The notes under the pieces are model-generated. The model was not told the DNA's origin and made no database searches. It was given only the letters and a program-made list of their open reading frames with translations. Shown here piece by piece: positions 50,161 to 58,588 of a stretch of DNA of 64,000 nucleotides. Source of the DNA: Pseudomonas azotoformans (GTDB taxonomy: Bacteria > Pseudomonadota > Gammaproteobacteria > Pseudomonadales > Pseudomonadaceae); NCBI RefSeq assembly GCF_900103345.1, contig NZ_LT629702.1, positions 3,844,001 through 3,908,000 of the forward strand. Direction: 5' to 3'. The translations under genes and the position numbers were made by a program. Numbering within the stretch: position 1 is the first letter of the stretch; each line of letters begins with the position of its first letter.

Positions 50161-50188
50161 TAAAATGTACGAACCGGTTAGTTTTTGG
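50161..50188. promoter_or_regulatory. Probable TetR operator between quiC and the MFS gene
   Basis: TAAAATGTAC-GAACC-GGTTAGTTTTTGG. It includes an 8-bp palindrome AACCGGTT and near-symmetric flanks (AC...GT). TAAAATGTAC and GGTTA are identical in the site before aroQ (46035-46060). It lies 72 bases upstream of quiC. Confidence 0.6.
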
Positions 50189-50309
50189 TGCGATTATCGA
50201 ACACAAAGCCGTTTTGGCGAATTGACGATTTTTTAGCCACTGCGCACCATCGATTCAGTAACAAGACCCAGAACACACCATAAAAATTTCAAAAAACGGG
50301 TACGACCTC

Positions 50310-51644
50310 ATGCCTCTGCAAAACTCCGTCCTGGCCGACCGCCCGGGCACCCCGCACGCCGGCATCGGCGACAAGATCCGCGGCGCCCTGGCCGTGGGTA
50401 AAACGCGCTGGGGCATGTTGGCCCTGGTGTTCTTCGCCACCACCCTCAACTACATCGACCGCGCCGCATTGGGCGTGATGCAGCCTATCCTCGCCAAGGA
50501 GATGAGCTGGACGGCGATGGACTACGCCAACATCAACTTCTGGTTCCAGGTCGGCTACGCCATCGGCTTTGTGCTGCAGGGTCGCTTGATCGACCGGGTC
50601 GGCGTGAAACGCGTGTTTTTTTGCGCGGTCCTGTTGTGGAGCCTGGCCACCGGCGCCCACGGCCTGGCCACCTCGGCGGTGGGCTTCATGGTCTGTCGTT
50701 TCATTCTCGGGCTGACCGAAGCCGCCAACTACCCGGCCTGTGTCAAGACCACACGCCTGTGGTTCCCGGCCGGCGAACGGGCAGTGGCCACCGGTATCTT
50801 CAACGCCGGCACCAACGTTGGCGCGATGATGACGCCGATGCTGCTGCCGTTGATCCTGCACGTGTGGGGCTGGCAGGCGGCGTTCCTGTGCATGTCGGCG
50901 CTCGGCGGGATCTGGCTACTGTTCTGGGGCTTGAAATACTTCAACCCGGAAGACCATCCCACCGTTAAACAGTCCGAACTGGACTACGTGCAGCAGGAAG
51001 TCGAACCAGAACAACCCCGCGTGCCCTTCAGCCGCATCCTGCGCATGCGCGGCACCTGGGCCTTCGCCCTCGCCTACTCGCTGACCGCGCCGGTGTTCTG
51101 GTTCTACCTGTACTGGCTGCCGCCGTTCCTGAACCAGCAATACAACCTGGGCATCAACGTGACCCAGATGGGTATCCCGCTGATCATCATCTACCTGACC
51201 GCCGACTTCGGCAGCGTGGGCGGAGGGATTCTGTCGTCGTTCCTGATCGGCCGAGGCATGAATTCGATCAAGGCGCGGTTGCTGTCGATGCTGCTGTTTG
51301 CCTGCTGCATCGTCGGCGTGATCATGGCTGCCGGCTCCAGCCAGTTGTGGGTCGCGGTGTTTGCCATCTCCCTGGCGATTGGCGCGCACCAGGCCTGGAC
51401 CGCCAACATCTGGAGCCTGGTGATGGACTACACGCCCAAGCACATGATGAGCACGGTGTTCGGTTTTGGTGGCATGTGCGCGGCCATCGGCGGCATGTTC
51501 ATGACCCAGATCGTCGGCCACATCCTCACGGTCACGAACAACAACTACACCGTGTTGTTCACCCTGATCCCGGCGATGTACTTCATTGCGCTGACCTGGA
51601 TGTACTTCATGGCACCGCGCAAGATCCCGACCGTAGACGTTTGA
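50310..51644 (+). CDS. MFS transporter, probable quinate/shikimate-type organic anion importer
   Basis: 444 residues, 12 membrane helices. The ATTLNYIDRAALGVMQP first helix and GLTEAANYPACVKTTRLWFP segment are typical of the anion:cation symporter (ExuT/phthalate) branch. It is divergent from quiC, across the shared candidate operator. A substrate of the quinate, shikimate or dehydroshikimate type is inferred from context only. Confidence 0.85.
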   Translation: MPLQNSVLADRPGTPHAGIGDKIRGALAVGKTRWGMLALVFFATTLNYIDRAALGVMQPILAKEMSWTAMDYANINFWFQVGYAIGFVLQGRLIDRVGVKRVFFCAVLLWSLATGAHGLATSAVGFMVCRFILGLTEAANYPACVKTTRLWFPAGERAVATGIFNAGTNVGAMMTPMLLPLILHVWGWQAAFLCMSALGGIWLLFWGLKYFNPEDHPTVKQSELDYVQQEVEPEQPRVPFSRILRMRGTWAFALAYSLTAPVFWFYLYWLPPFLNQQYNLGINVTQMGIPLIIIYLTADFGSVGGGILSSFLIGRGMNSIKARLLSMLLFACCIVGVIMAAGSSQLWVAVFAISLAIGAHQAWTANIWSLVMDYTPKHMMSTVFGFGGMCAAIGGMFMTQIVGHILTVTNNNYTVLFTLIPAMYFIALTWMYFMAPRKIPTVDV

Positions 51645-51657
51645 TCTATCGTCTCAG

Positions 51658-52536
51658 CTACCGGCGCCGCTGCTGCCAGGCAGCGGCCAGCCCGCTCATG
51701 CAGATCACCCCGATACCGACCACCGTGGTCAGGTCCGGGGCGTGATTGAACACCAGCCAGCCCAATAACCCCGCGAACACGATCTGGCAATAGCCGAACG
51801 GCGCCAGCAAGGCCGGCGCCGCCACGCGGAACGCCTGGGTAAGAAACAAGTGCGCGATCATCCCGCAAGTGCCCAGCGCCAGCATCAACACGCCATGCCA
51901 CAGCGTCGGGACCTGCCAGAAGAAAGGCACCATCGCACTCACCAACAAGGTATTGCACAAGCCGGCGAAGAAGTTGCTGGTGGTAGGCGTGTCATATTGG
52001 CTGAGAATGCGCGTGAGCAATTGGTAGAAGCAAAAAAACAGCGCTGAACACAGCGGCAGTAACACCGCCGGGGTAAACAGCTCACCACCGGGGTGGATGA
52101 TGATCAGCACACCGACAAAGCCACAGATCACCGCCAACCACTGGCCGCGCGTCACCTGCTCGCCCAGCAACGGTACCGAGAGCGCCGTCACCAGGATCGG
52201 TGCGAGGAAGTTCACCGCCGTGGCCTCCGCCAGCGGGATGTAATGCAGCGCCGCGGTGAAAAACAAGCTCGTACCCAATAGACACAGCGCCCGCACCACC
52301 TGCATCCCCGGCCGCTTGCTGCGCAATACGCGCAGACCCGATTGCGGCAGGAAGATGCCGGCCATCAACAAGGTGTGCACCAGGTATCGCGCCCACACCA
52401 CCATCACGATCGGATAAAACCCGGCCAGGTATTTGGACAAGGCGTCATGGCTGGAGAACAGGAACGTCGCCAGTACAATCAGCAAAATGCCTTTTAAGGG
52501 GTGGTTGACGCCGGAAAGGGGAGTACTGACGGTCAT
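51658..52536 (-). CDS. EamA/DMT-family transporter
   Basis: 292 residues, ten predicted membrane helices in two EamA repeats (GILLIVLATFLFSSHDALSK and LPLCSALFFCFYQLL). Such proteins export metabolites or amino acids. The ATG at 52536 has AGAGAA upstream and 17 further codons are rejected. It converges on the MFS gene with a 13-base gap. No specific substrate can be assigned. Confidence 0.85.
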   Translation of the reverse strand: MTVSTPLSGVNHPLKGILLIVLATFLFSSHDALSKYLAGFYPIVMVVWARYLVHTLLMAGIFLPQSGLRVLRSKRPGMQVVRALCLLGTSLFFTAALHYIPLAEATAVNFLAPILVTALSVPLLGEQVTRGQWLAVICGFVGVLIIIHPGGELFTPAVLLPLCSALFFCFYQLLTRILSQYDTPTTSNFFAGLCNTLLVSAMVPFFWQVPTLWHGVLMLALGTCGMIAHLFLTQAFRVAAPALLAPFGYCQIVFAGLLGWLVFNHAPDLTTVVGIGVICMSGLAAAWQQRRR

Positions 52537-52735
52537 CGGATTCTCTTGCGTGGCGAGCTGAACGCTGAGGTCTAAGCGAGGTAGCACTCAACCCGGTAAT
52601 CTAGCAGCCGGTCCTGCGCCTGCCCCCAGAGCATAACCAAACACTGTGCGAACAGCGCACTAAATCACGGGATTCGAGTCCAACGCTGCACGTTGATCGC
52701 CGTGTCGCACATTTTTTAACCAAGGCCTTGCTGCT

Positions 52736-53152
52736 ATGAAAAAAACTGTCTTTGTTCTGTCTACCCTTGCCCTGCTCACTGCGTGTAACAAGGAAGAGAA
52801 GCCAGCCCCCAAGCCCGCTCCGGCGTCCGTACAAGCCACCCTGGTGCCGGCGACACCGCCCACCGACAAATGGGTCGGCAAGTGGATCGGCGTCGAAGGC
52901 CTCAACCTCACCATCGCCAAGGACGACAGCATCGGCCGGGGTCACTACATCCTGACCATGAAATACGGCCTTGATGAGGACGACTCCGGCACCTTCAAAG
53001 GTGAAGCCAACGAAGACGGCATCGCCTTTACCCGTCCGGACGGCCCGCAGCAACTGAGCGCCGGCGACGGCGAAGCCACCGGTTTGAAATGGTTGGCGGA
53101 TAAAAAGGATTGCCTGATCGTCGATACTGGCGAAGGGTATTGCCGCCAATAA
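52736..53152 (+). CDS. Predicted lipoprotein
   Basis: 138 residues. Signal MKKTVFVLSTLALLTAC with lipobox LTAC (Cys17), followed by a Pro/Ala/Lys-rich linker and a small beta-barrel-like domain (WVGKWIGVEGLNLTIAK ... ILTMKYG) ending DTGEGYCRQ, similar in feel to lipocalin-like stress lipoproteins. I do not recognise a named family. It is followed by a 54-base gap and then the metallopeptidase gene, so they may share a transcript. Confidence 0.75.
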   Translation: MKKTVFVLSTLALLTACNKEEKPAPKPAPASVQATLVPATPPTDKWVGKWIGVEGLNLTIAKDDSIGRGHYILTMKYGLDEDDSGTFKGEANEDGIAFTRPDGPQQLSAGDGEATGLKWLADKKDCLIVDTGEGYCRQ

Positions 53153-53206
53153 CGGCCATACTCAACCCACATCCCTGTAGGACCGTTCATCAAAGAGGAT
53201 TGCCCC

Positions 53207-54094
53207 ATGCTATGGAAAAAAGGCCGACGCAGCGACAACGTGGTCGACGCCCGCGATGACAGCGGCGGCGGTGGGGGCGGTATGCGCTTTGGGGGCGGCA
53301 AGGGCCTGAGCCTCACGGCCATCGTGCTGATCGTCGGCATCGGCTGGCTGACCGGCCAGGACCCGATGCAGCTCCTCGGCCAATTGACCGGCCAGATGGA
53401 GCAGGCACCGTCAGTGAGCACGCAGACGCGCCAAGCGCCACCGGCCAACGATGAGCAGGCGGATTTTGTCCGCGCTGTCCTGGGCGATACCGAAGACACC
53501 TGGGGCCAGGTGTTCCAGGAAAATGGCTTGGCCTACAAGAACCCGAAACTGATTCTGTTCCGCGGCCGGGTCAATTCCGCCTGCGGAGGGGCCACCTCGG
53601 CCAGCGGCCCGTTCTATTGCCCGGCTGACCAGCAGGTGTACCTGGACCTGGATTTCTTCCGGGAAATGTCGCAGCGCTTCCAGGCCGCTGGTGATTTCGC
53701 CCAAGCCTACGTGATCGCCCACGAAGTCGGGCACCACGTGCAGACCTTGCTGGGTATCTCCGCGAAGATCCAGGCAGCACGCCAGCAAGGCCGGCAGATG
53801 CAGGGCGACGGTGGCCTGCTGGTACGCCAGGAACTGCAAGCCGACTGCTTCGCTGGGGTGTGGGCCAACCGTGCGCAAAAGCGCCTCAACTGGCTGGAGC
53901 CCGGCGACATTGAAGAAGCACTGAATGCGGCCAACGCCATTGGCGATGACCGTCTGCAGCAACAGGGTCAGGGGCGTGTTGTGCCGGACTCGTTTACCCA
54001 CGGCACCTCGGCACAGCGGGTTCGCTGGTTCAAGACCGGCTTCGCCCAGGGCCAGATCACTCAATGCGACACGTTTACCGCCAAGAGCCTTTAA
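53207..54094 (+). CDS. YpfJ-family neutral zinc metallopeptidase
   Basis: 295 residues. Cytoplasmic basic head with Gly-rich stretch, one transmembrane helix (LSLTAIVLIVGIGWLTG), and an extracytoplasmic peptidase domain with HEVGHH (zinc ligands and catalytic Glu), preceded by YCPADQQVYLDLDFF. Family members are putative membrane-anchored metallopeptidases; substrate unknown. AGAGGA precedes the ATG. Confidence 0.9.
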   Translation: MLWKKGRRSDNVVDARDDSGGGGGGMRFGGGKGLSLTAIVLIVGIGWLTGQDPMQLLGQLTGQMEQAPSVSTQTRQAPPANDEQADFVRAVLGDTEDTWGQVFQENGLAYKNPKLILFRGRVNSACGGATSASGPFYCPADQQVYLDLDFFREMSQRFQAAGDFAQAYVIAHEVGHHVQTLLGISAKIQAARQQGRQMQGDGGLLVRQELQADCFAGVWANRAQKRLNWLEPGDIEEALNAANAIGDDRLQQQGQGRVVPDSFTHGTSAQRVRWFKTGFAQGQITQCDTFTAKSL

Positions 54095-55069
54095 ATGAAT
54101 AAACGATTGGGATTGCTGCTGGGCTTGTTAGTCACCTGTTCAACCTGGGCCGCCGAACACGGCGTCAAGGAAGTCAGCCCCGATCGCTTCCACCTGGAGG
54201 CCGGCGATCTCAGCCTGGGCTTGAGCCAGGACTGGCGCCAGCCGCTGCCCCAGGTCACCCGCGCGCTGATCATCGTGCATGGCCGCCTGCGCAATGCGCA
54301 GACCTACCTGCAAAGCGCTGAAGACGCCGCCGAGCACGCCGGCCAGGCCCCCAACACGCTGGTGATTGCACCGCAGTTTCTCAATGAGTCCGACGTGAAG
54401 CACAACCATCTGGACAACCAGGTGTTGCGCTGGAACGGCAATGACTGGATGGCCGGCGAGCCCTCCACCAGTCCGGGGCACATCAGCTCCTACGGCGCCC
54501 TCGACCAGATCATCAAGCACCTGGGCAACCGCAAGCTGTTCCCGGCGCTGAAAGAAATCGTGGTCGCTGGTCATTCCGGTGGTGGTCAGGTGGTGCAGCG
54601 CTTCGCCCTCACCGGCCACGACCACCCGCTGCTGCAAACCGAAGGCATCAGCCTGCGTTACGTGGTGGCCAACCCTTCGTCCTACGCCTACTTCACCCCA
54701 CAACGCCCAGTGAAGTTCGACACCGCGAGTTGCCCCGGCTTCAACGACTGGAAGTACGGCCTGCACAACCTGCCCGACTACGCCAAGGGTCAGAGCGCCC
54801 AACAGCTTGAGCAGGCTTACGTGTCACGCAATATCACCTACCTGCTGGGCCAGCAGGACACCGACCCGAACCACCCGGCGCTGGACAAAAGCTGCGCCGC
54901 CGAGACCCAGGGCGCGTACCGCCTGATTCGTGGGCACAACTACTTTGACTACCTCAAGCAGCGGCATCCGCAGTTGAGCCACACGCTGGTGGAAGTGCCG
55001 GGAGTGGGGCATAACGGGGATGGGATGTTTACGTCGCCCGAGGGCCAGAAAGTACTGTTCACGCCATAA
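54095..55069 (+). CDS. Exported alpha/beta hydrolase
   Basis: 324 residues with a signal peptide (LGLLLGLLVTCSTWA). The fold's features are an oxyanion strand ALIIVHGRLRN, nucleophile elbow GHSGGG, and a His near the C-terminus (PGVGHNGDG). It begins directly after the metallopeptidase stop codon (no gap), so the two are co-transcribed. Substrate is not deducible; esterase-like function is likely. Confidence 0.83.
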   Translation: MNKRLGLLLGLLVTCSTWAAEHGVKEVSPDRFHLEAGDLSLGLSQDWRQPLPQVTRALIIVHGRLRNAQTYLQSAEDAAEHAGQAPNTLVIAPQFLNESDVKHNHLDNQVLRWNGNDWMAGEPSTSPGHISSYGALDQIIKHLGNRKLFPALKEIVVAGHSGGGQVVQRFALTGHDHPLLQTEGISLRYVVANPSSYAYFTPQRPVKFDTASCPGFNDWKYGLHNLPDYAKGQSAQQLEQAYVSRNITYLLGQQDTDPNHPALDKSCAAETQGAYRLIRGHNYFDYLKQRHPQLSHTLVEVPGVGHNGDGMFTSPEGQKVLFTP

Positions 55070-55071
55070 CC

Positions 55072-55161
55072 TGTGGGAGGGGGCTTGCCCCCCGATTGCG
55101 GTCTGCCAACTACACATGTGCTGATTTATACACCGCTATCGGGGGCAAGCCCCCTCCCACA
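55072..55161. repeat. REP doublet (GTGGGAGGGGGCTTGCCCCC class)
   Basis: TGTGGGAGGGGGCTTGCCCC arm, spacer including an ACATGT palindrome, then the inverted arm. It lies between the convergent hydrolase and HAD genes. Confidence 0.85.
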
Positions 55162-55169
55162 GTTGGTCT

Positions 55170-55769
55170 CTATTGTCTGGGCTGGATCATCTGATGCAGC
55201 ACCGCGCAGTCCGATGCATGCCAATCCGCCAACTCCGGCCACGGGTTCTCCGGCAGATTCACCAACACCGTCCGCGTCCCCGCCGCCCGGCCACAATCCA
55301 GATCGAAGCGGTAATCGCCGACCATCACCATCTCGCTGGGCGCTACTTCCCATGCCGCCGCCAGTTTCAGCAGGCCGTCCGGATCGGGCTTGGGTTGCGC
55401 ATCATCCCGCCCCAGCACGTCCTCGACGGCAAAGCAGTCCGCCAGGCCAATGGCTTCTAGGGTGATATGCGCCAACTCCCGCGCATTGCGGGTCAGGATG
55501 CCCAGGCGATAGCCACGCCCGGCCAGTTCGCGCACCAGGTCCACCGCACCGGCGGCAGCCACCGAACCCAACGCCAGCTCGCGCTCATGCTCCAGCAGCC
55601 AGGCATGCTTGGCCGCTGCAACTTCCTCCGGCAACGCCGCCAGGTGCGTGAGGATGTCGTCTTCGGGCGGGATTTCCAACGCTACGCGAATGGCCGCGAA
55701 ATCATGCACGGCCACCGTAAGGGTGCCGTCCATGTCGAATACCCAATGTCTAACGTCCGTCAGGCTCAT
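55170..55769 (-). CDS. HAD-superfamily phosphatase
   Basis: 199 residues. The catalytic motif I is FDMDGTL, motif II ILTRN, Lys in QPKPDPD, and motif IV VGDYRFDLDCG. The cap is a small helical one, in the phosphoglycolate/beta-phosphoglucomutase branch. Its ATG overlaps the tesB stop by 4 bases, so it is translated after tesB. Substrate unknown. Confidence 0.85.
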   Translation of the reverse strand: MSLTDVRHWVFDMDGTLTVAVHDFAAIRVALEIPPEDDILTHLAALPEEVAAAKHAWLLEHERELALGSVAAAGAVDLVRELAGRGYRLGILTRNARELAHITLEAIGLADCFAVEDVLGRDDAQPKPDPDGLLKLAAAWEVAPSEMVMVGDYRFDLDCGRAAGTRTVLVNLPENPWPELADWHASDCAVLHQMIQPRQ

Positions 55770-56635
55770 GCCCAATCCTTGCGATGGCGAATCAGCCCTT
55801 CCTGGGTCACCGAGGCCACCAGTTGCCCGGCGCGGTTGTACACACTGCCACGGGAGAAACCCCGCGAATTGCCGGCCCACGGGCTGTCCATAGCGTAGAG
55901 CAGCCAGTCATCGGCACGCAGGTCGGCGTGGAACCACAGCGCGTGGTCGAGGCTGGCGACCTGCATATCTTTCTGCCATACGGTTTTGCCATGGGGCAGC
56001 AGCGAGGTGGTCAGCAGGCCGAAGTCCGAGGCGTAGGCCAGCAGGTATTTGTGCAGCGCCGGTGCGTCGGCCAGGGCGCCGTCGGCGCGGAACCACACGT
56101 ATTTGACCGGGTCGGACGGCTGCGGGTTGAACGGGTCTTTCTCGGTGACCGGGCGCACTTCGATCGGCTTGGGGCACAGCAGCTTGTCACGCATGTGCTC
56201 GGGGATCAGGTGCGCACGCTGCTGGGTCAGCTCCAGCTCCGAGGGCAGGTTTTCCGGGCCGACCACCACCGGCATGGTGGTCTGGTGGTCGAAGCCTTGT
56301 TCGTCGTACTGGAACGAGGTGGTGCAGGTGAAGATCGGGTGGCCCTTCTGGATCGCCGTCACACGGCGCGTGCTGAAGCTGCCGCCGTCGCGCACGCGGT
56401 CCACCGAGTACACCACCGGCAATTTCGCATCACCGGGGCGCAGGAAATAACCGTGCAGCGAATGCACATGCCGCGCTTCTTCTACCGTCTGGCTGGCGGC
56501 CGACAGCGACTGGCCGAGCACCTGGCCGCCGAACAGTTGGCGAAAACCCAGGTCCTGGCTGCGGCCGCGAAAGAGGTTTTCCTCGATCGGCTCCAGGGTC
56601 AGCAGGTCCACCAGATCTTCCAATACTTGGCTCAT
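55766..56635 (-). CDS. tesB: Acyl-CoA thioesterase II
   Basis: 289 residues, double hot-dog TesB. Segments FRGRSQDLGFRQLFGGQVLGQ, LHGYFLRPGD, and the active-site region SLDHALWFHADLRADDW are typical. It hydrolyses medium- and long-chain acyl-CoAs. It forms a two-gene unit with the HAD phosphatase. Confidence 0.93.
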   Translation of the reverse strand: MSQVLEDLVDLLTLEPIEENLFRGRSQDLGFRQLFGGQVLGQSLSAASQTVEEARHVHSLHGYFLRPGDAKLPVVYSVDRVRDGGSFSTRRVTAIQKGHPIFTCTTSFQYDEQGFDHQTTMPVVVGPENLPSELELTQQRAHLIPEHMRDKLLCPKPIEVRPVTEKDPFNPQPSDPVKYVWFRADGALADAPALHKYLLAYASDFGLLTTSLLPHGKTVWQKDMQVASLDHALWFHADLRADDWLLYAMDSPWAGNSRGFSRGSVYNRAGQLVASVTQEGLIRHRKDWA

Positions 56636-56668
56636 TAAAACTCTCCTCAGAGCAAAACGGTGTCTACC

Positions 56669-56768
56669 TGTAGGAGCGAGCTTGCTCGCGAAGGTCGTTA
56701 ACGATAACGCAGCGCTTCAGGTCTACCGTGGCGCTTGTGCGTTCTTCGCGAGCGAGCTCGCTCCTACA
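56669..56768 (+). repeat. REP doublet, long-spacer class, copy 4
   Basis: Arms as at 11843, with one substitution in the right arm (AGCGAGCTCG). The spacer shares GTTAACGATAACGC and TGTGCGTTC-like blocks with the other copies. Confidence 0.88.
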
Positions 56769-56793
56769 GGGTCTATTGAGCATGACCGCCTGC

Positions 56794-57363
56794 CTATCCG
56801 TGCAGCGTGTCCAACCATTGGGCACGGGTGATGCGGTACAAAACATGATGGCGCAGCGGGTCATCGGCTGCGACCTTGGGGTGTTCAAAATCTGCCTGGG
56901 GATCGTAATGCATACCGATGGCCTGCATGACTTTTTGTGATGGCAGATTGGCTTCCGTGGTGAAGGCGACAATCTCGTCCAGGTTCAGACGATCAAAACC
57001 ACAGCGCAATGCCGTCCACGCGGCCTCACTGGCATAGCCCAGGCCCCAGTGTTCGCGGGCCAGGCGCCAGCCGATTTCTACCGCCGGGGTAAAATCGGCA
57101 TCGAAGCTGACATTCAGCAACCCGGTGAGGCCGATGAATTCCCCGGTGTCCTTGCGTTGCAAGGCCCACAGGCCAAAGCCATATTCGGCGAAATGACCGC
57201 GAATGCGGCCGATCAACGCGGCGCTTTCCAGGTGGCTCAGTGTGGCCGGGAAATAACGCATCACCTGCGGGTCGGCGCACATGCGCGCAAAGTCCGGCAG
57301 GTCGCTGTCGCGCCATTGGCGCAACAAAAGACGCGCGCTTTCCAATTCGAGTATCGGCTCCAT
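56794..57363 (-). CDS. GNAT-family N-acetyltransferase (RimJ/RimL-like)
   Basis: 189 residues. LESARLLLRQWRDSDLPDFA at the N-terminus, EIGWRLAREHWGLGYASEA with the acetyl-CoA loop, and NLPSQKVMQAIGM in the C-terminal strand region. The family acetylates protein N-termini or small amines; the substrate is not predictable. It diverges from the deacetylase-like gene, 75 bases away. Confidence 0.88.
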   Translation of the reverse strand: MEPILELESARLLLRQWRDSDLPDFARMCADPQVMRYFPATLSHLESAALIGRIRGHFAEYGFGLWALQRKDTGEFIGLTGLLNVSFDADFTPAVEIGWRLAREHWGLGYASEAAWTALRCGFDRLNLDEIVAFTTEANLPSQKVMQAIGMHYDPQADFEHPKVAADDPLRHHVLYRITRAQWLDTLHG

Positions 57364-57438
57364 GGGTCCCCTCCCTTGCCATGTGCGTGAGTGTACAACG
57401 CGGGTAAGATGCGTCGCAGGTTCCCGTCAGAAAATCCC

Positions 57439-58359
57439 ATGCCTTTGCCATTGATCTACCACGATGACTACAGCCCCGAGTTCCCGGCGGAACACCGGTT
57501 CCCCATGGACAAGTTCCGCCTGTTGCGCGACCACCTGGTGTTCACGGGACTGACCGAGGACAGCCAACTGCTGCGCCCGCAACTGTGCCCGCCAGAGATT
57601 CTGGCCCTGGCCCATGACGCGGGGTATATCGAACGCTACATGGGCGGCGAGTTGTCCCGCGAAGACCAGCGCCGCCTCGGCCTACCCTGGAACGAAGCCC
57701 TGGCCCGGCGCACCGTGCGCGCGGTCGGCGGTTCCATCCTGGCGACGGAGCAGGCGTTGGAACACGGCCTGGCCTGCCACCTGGCCGGCGGCACCCACCA
57801 CGCCCACTACGATTACCCGGCGGGCTTCTGCATCTTCAATGACCTGGCGGTGATCAGCCATTACCTACTGGCCAGCGGCAGGGTCAACCGCGTGCTGATC
57901 TTCGATTGCGACGTGCACCAGGGCGATGGCACGGCACGCATCCTCCACGACACGCCGGACGCCATCACCGTATCGCTGCACTGCGAAAAGAACTTCCCCG
58001 CCCGCAAGGCCCAGAGCGACTGGGACATCCCGCTGCCGATGGGCATGGCCGACGCCGACTACCTCAAGGTGGTGGACGATGCCCTCAACTACTTGCTGCC
58101 GCTCTACCAGCCCGACCTGGTGCTGTACGACGCCGGCGTCGATGTGCACAAGGACGACGCCCTCGGCTACCTCAAGCTGACAGACGAAGGGGTGGCTGCC
58201 CGCGATGAAAGCGTGATGCGCCACTGCCTGGGCCGCGACATCCCGGTGATGGGCGTGATCGGCGGCGGCTACAGCAAGGACCGCCCGGCCCTGGCCCGCC
58301 GCCACGGCATCCTGCACCACAGTGCGCAACGGGTGTGGACGTCATCAGGTTGTCACTGA
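57439..58359 (+). CDS. Histone-deacetylase-superfamily hydrolase
   Basis: 306 residues. Zn-ligand segments FDCDVHQGDG and DAGVDVHKDD, and catalytic-site GGTHHAHYD; C-terminal GVIGGGYS. Bacterial members act on acetylated polyamines, lysines or amide compounds. I take the ATG at 57439 (MPLPLIYHDDY) and not the one 16 codons upstream. Adjacent, divergent acetyltransferase suggests, but does not show, opposing activities. Confidence 0.9.
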   Translation: MPLPLIYHDDYSPEFPAEHRFPMDKFRLLRDHLVFTGLTEDSQLLRPQLCPPEILALAHDAGYIERYMGGELSREDQRRLGLPWNEALARRTVRAVGGSILATEQALEHGLACHLAGGTHHAHYDYPAGFCIFNDLAVISHYLLASGRVNRVLIFDCDVHQGDGTARILHDTPDAITVSLHCEKNFPARKAQSDWDIPLPMGMADADYLKVVDDALNYLLPLYQPDLVLYDAGVDVHKDDALGYLKLTDEGVAARDESVMRHCLGRDIPVMGVIGGGYSKDRPALARRHGILHHSAQRVWTSSGCH

Positions 58360-58588
58360 ACCGTGGGCGTTACCCACAATGCCTGTGGAACCACCTGTGG
58401 ATAACTTGAGCGTAAGGCGCTGAAAGCCAGAACCGGTATAGCCCGTAGGAAACTGTACGTTTTTTAACCAGAATCTTTTCCACCACCGTGAAACGTTGTG
58501 GAACATGGCATTTATGGCCGTTTTGCAACAAAACTGCCGCACCCCGCCATCAACCTGAGGGCCTCTTCCGCTTTCAGAGTACCCAGCG

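Noticed and set aside
58388..58410. Possible hrp box (GGAACC) before the HrpK-like gene
   Set aside because: The expected CCAC-type downstream half-site is absent at N15-N17.
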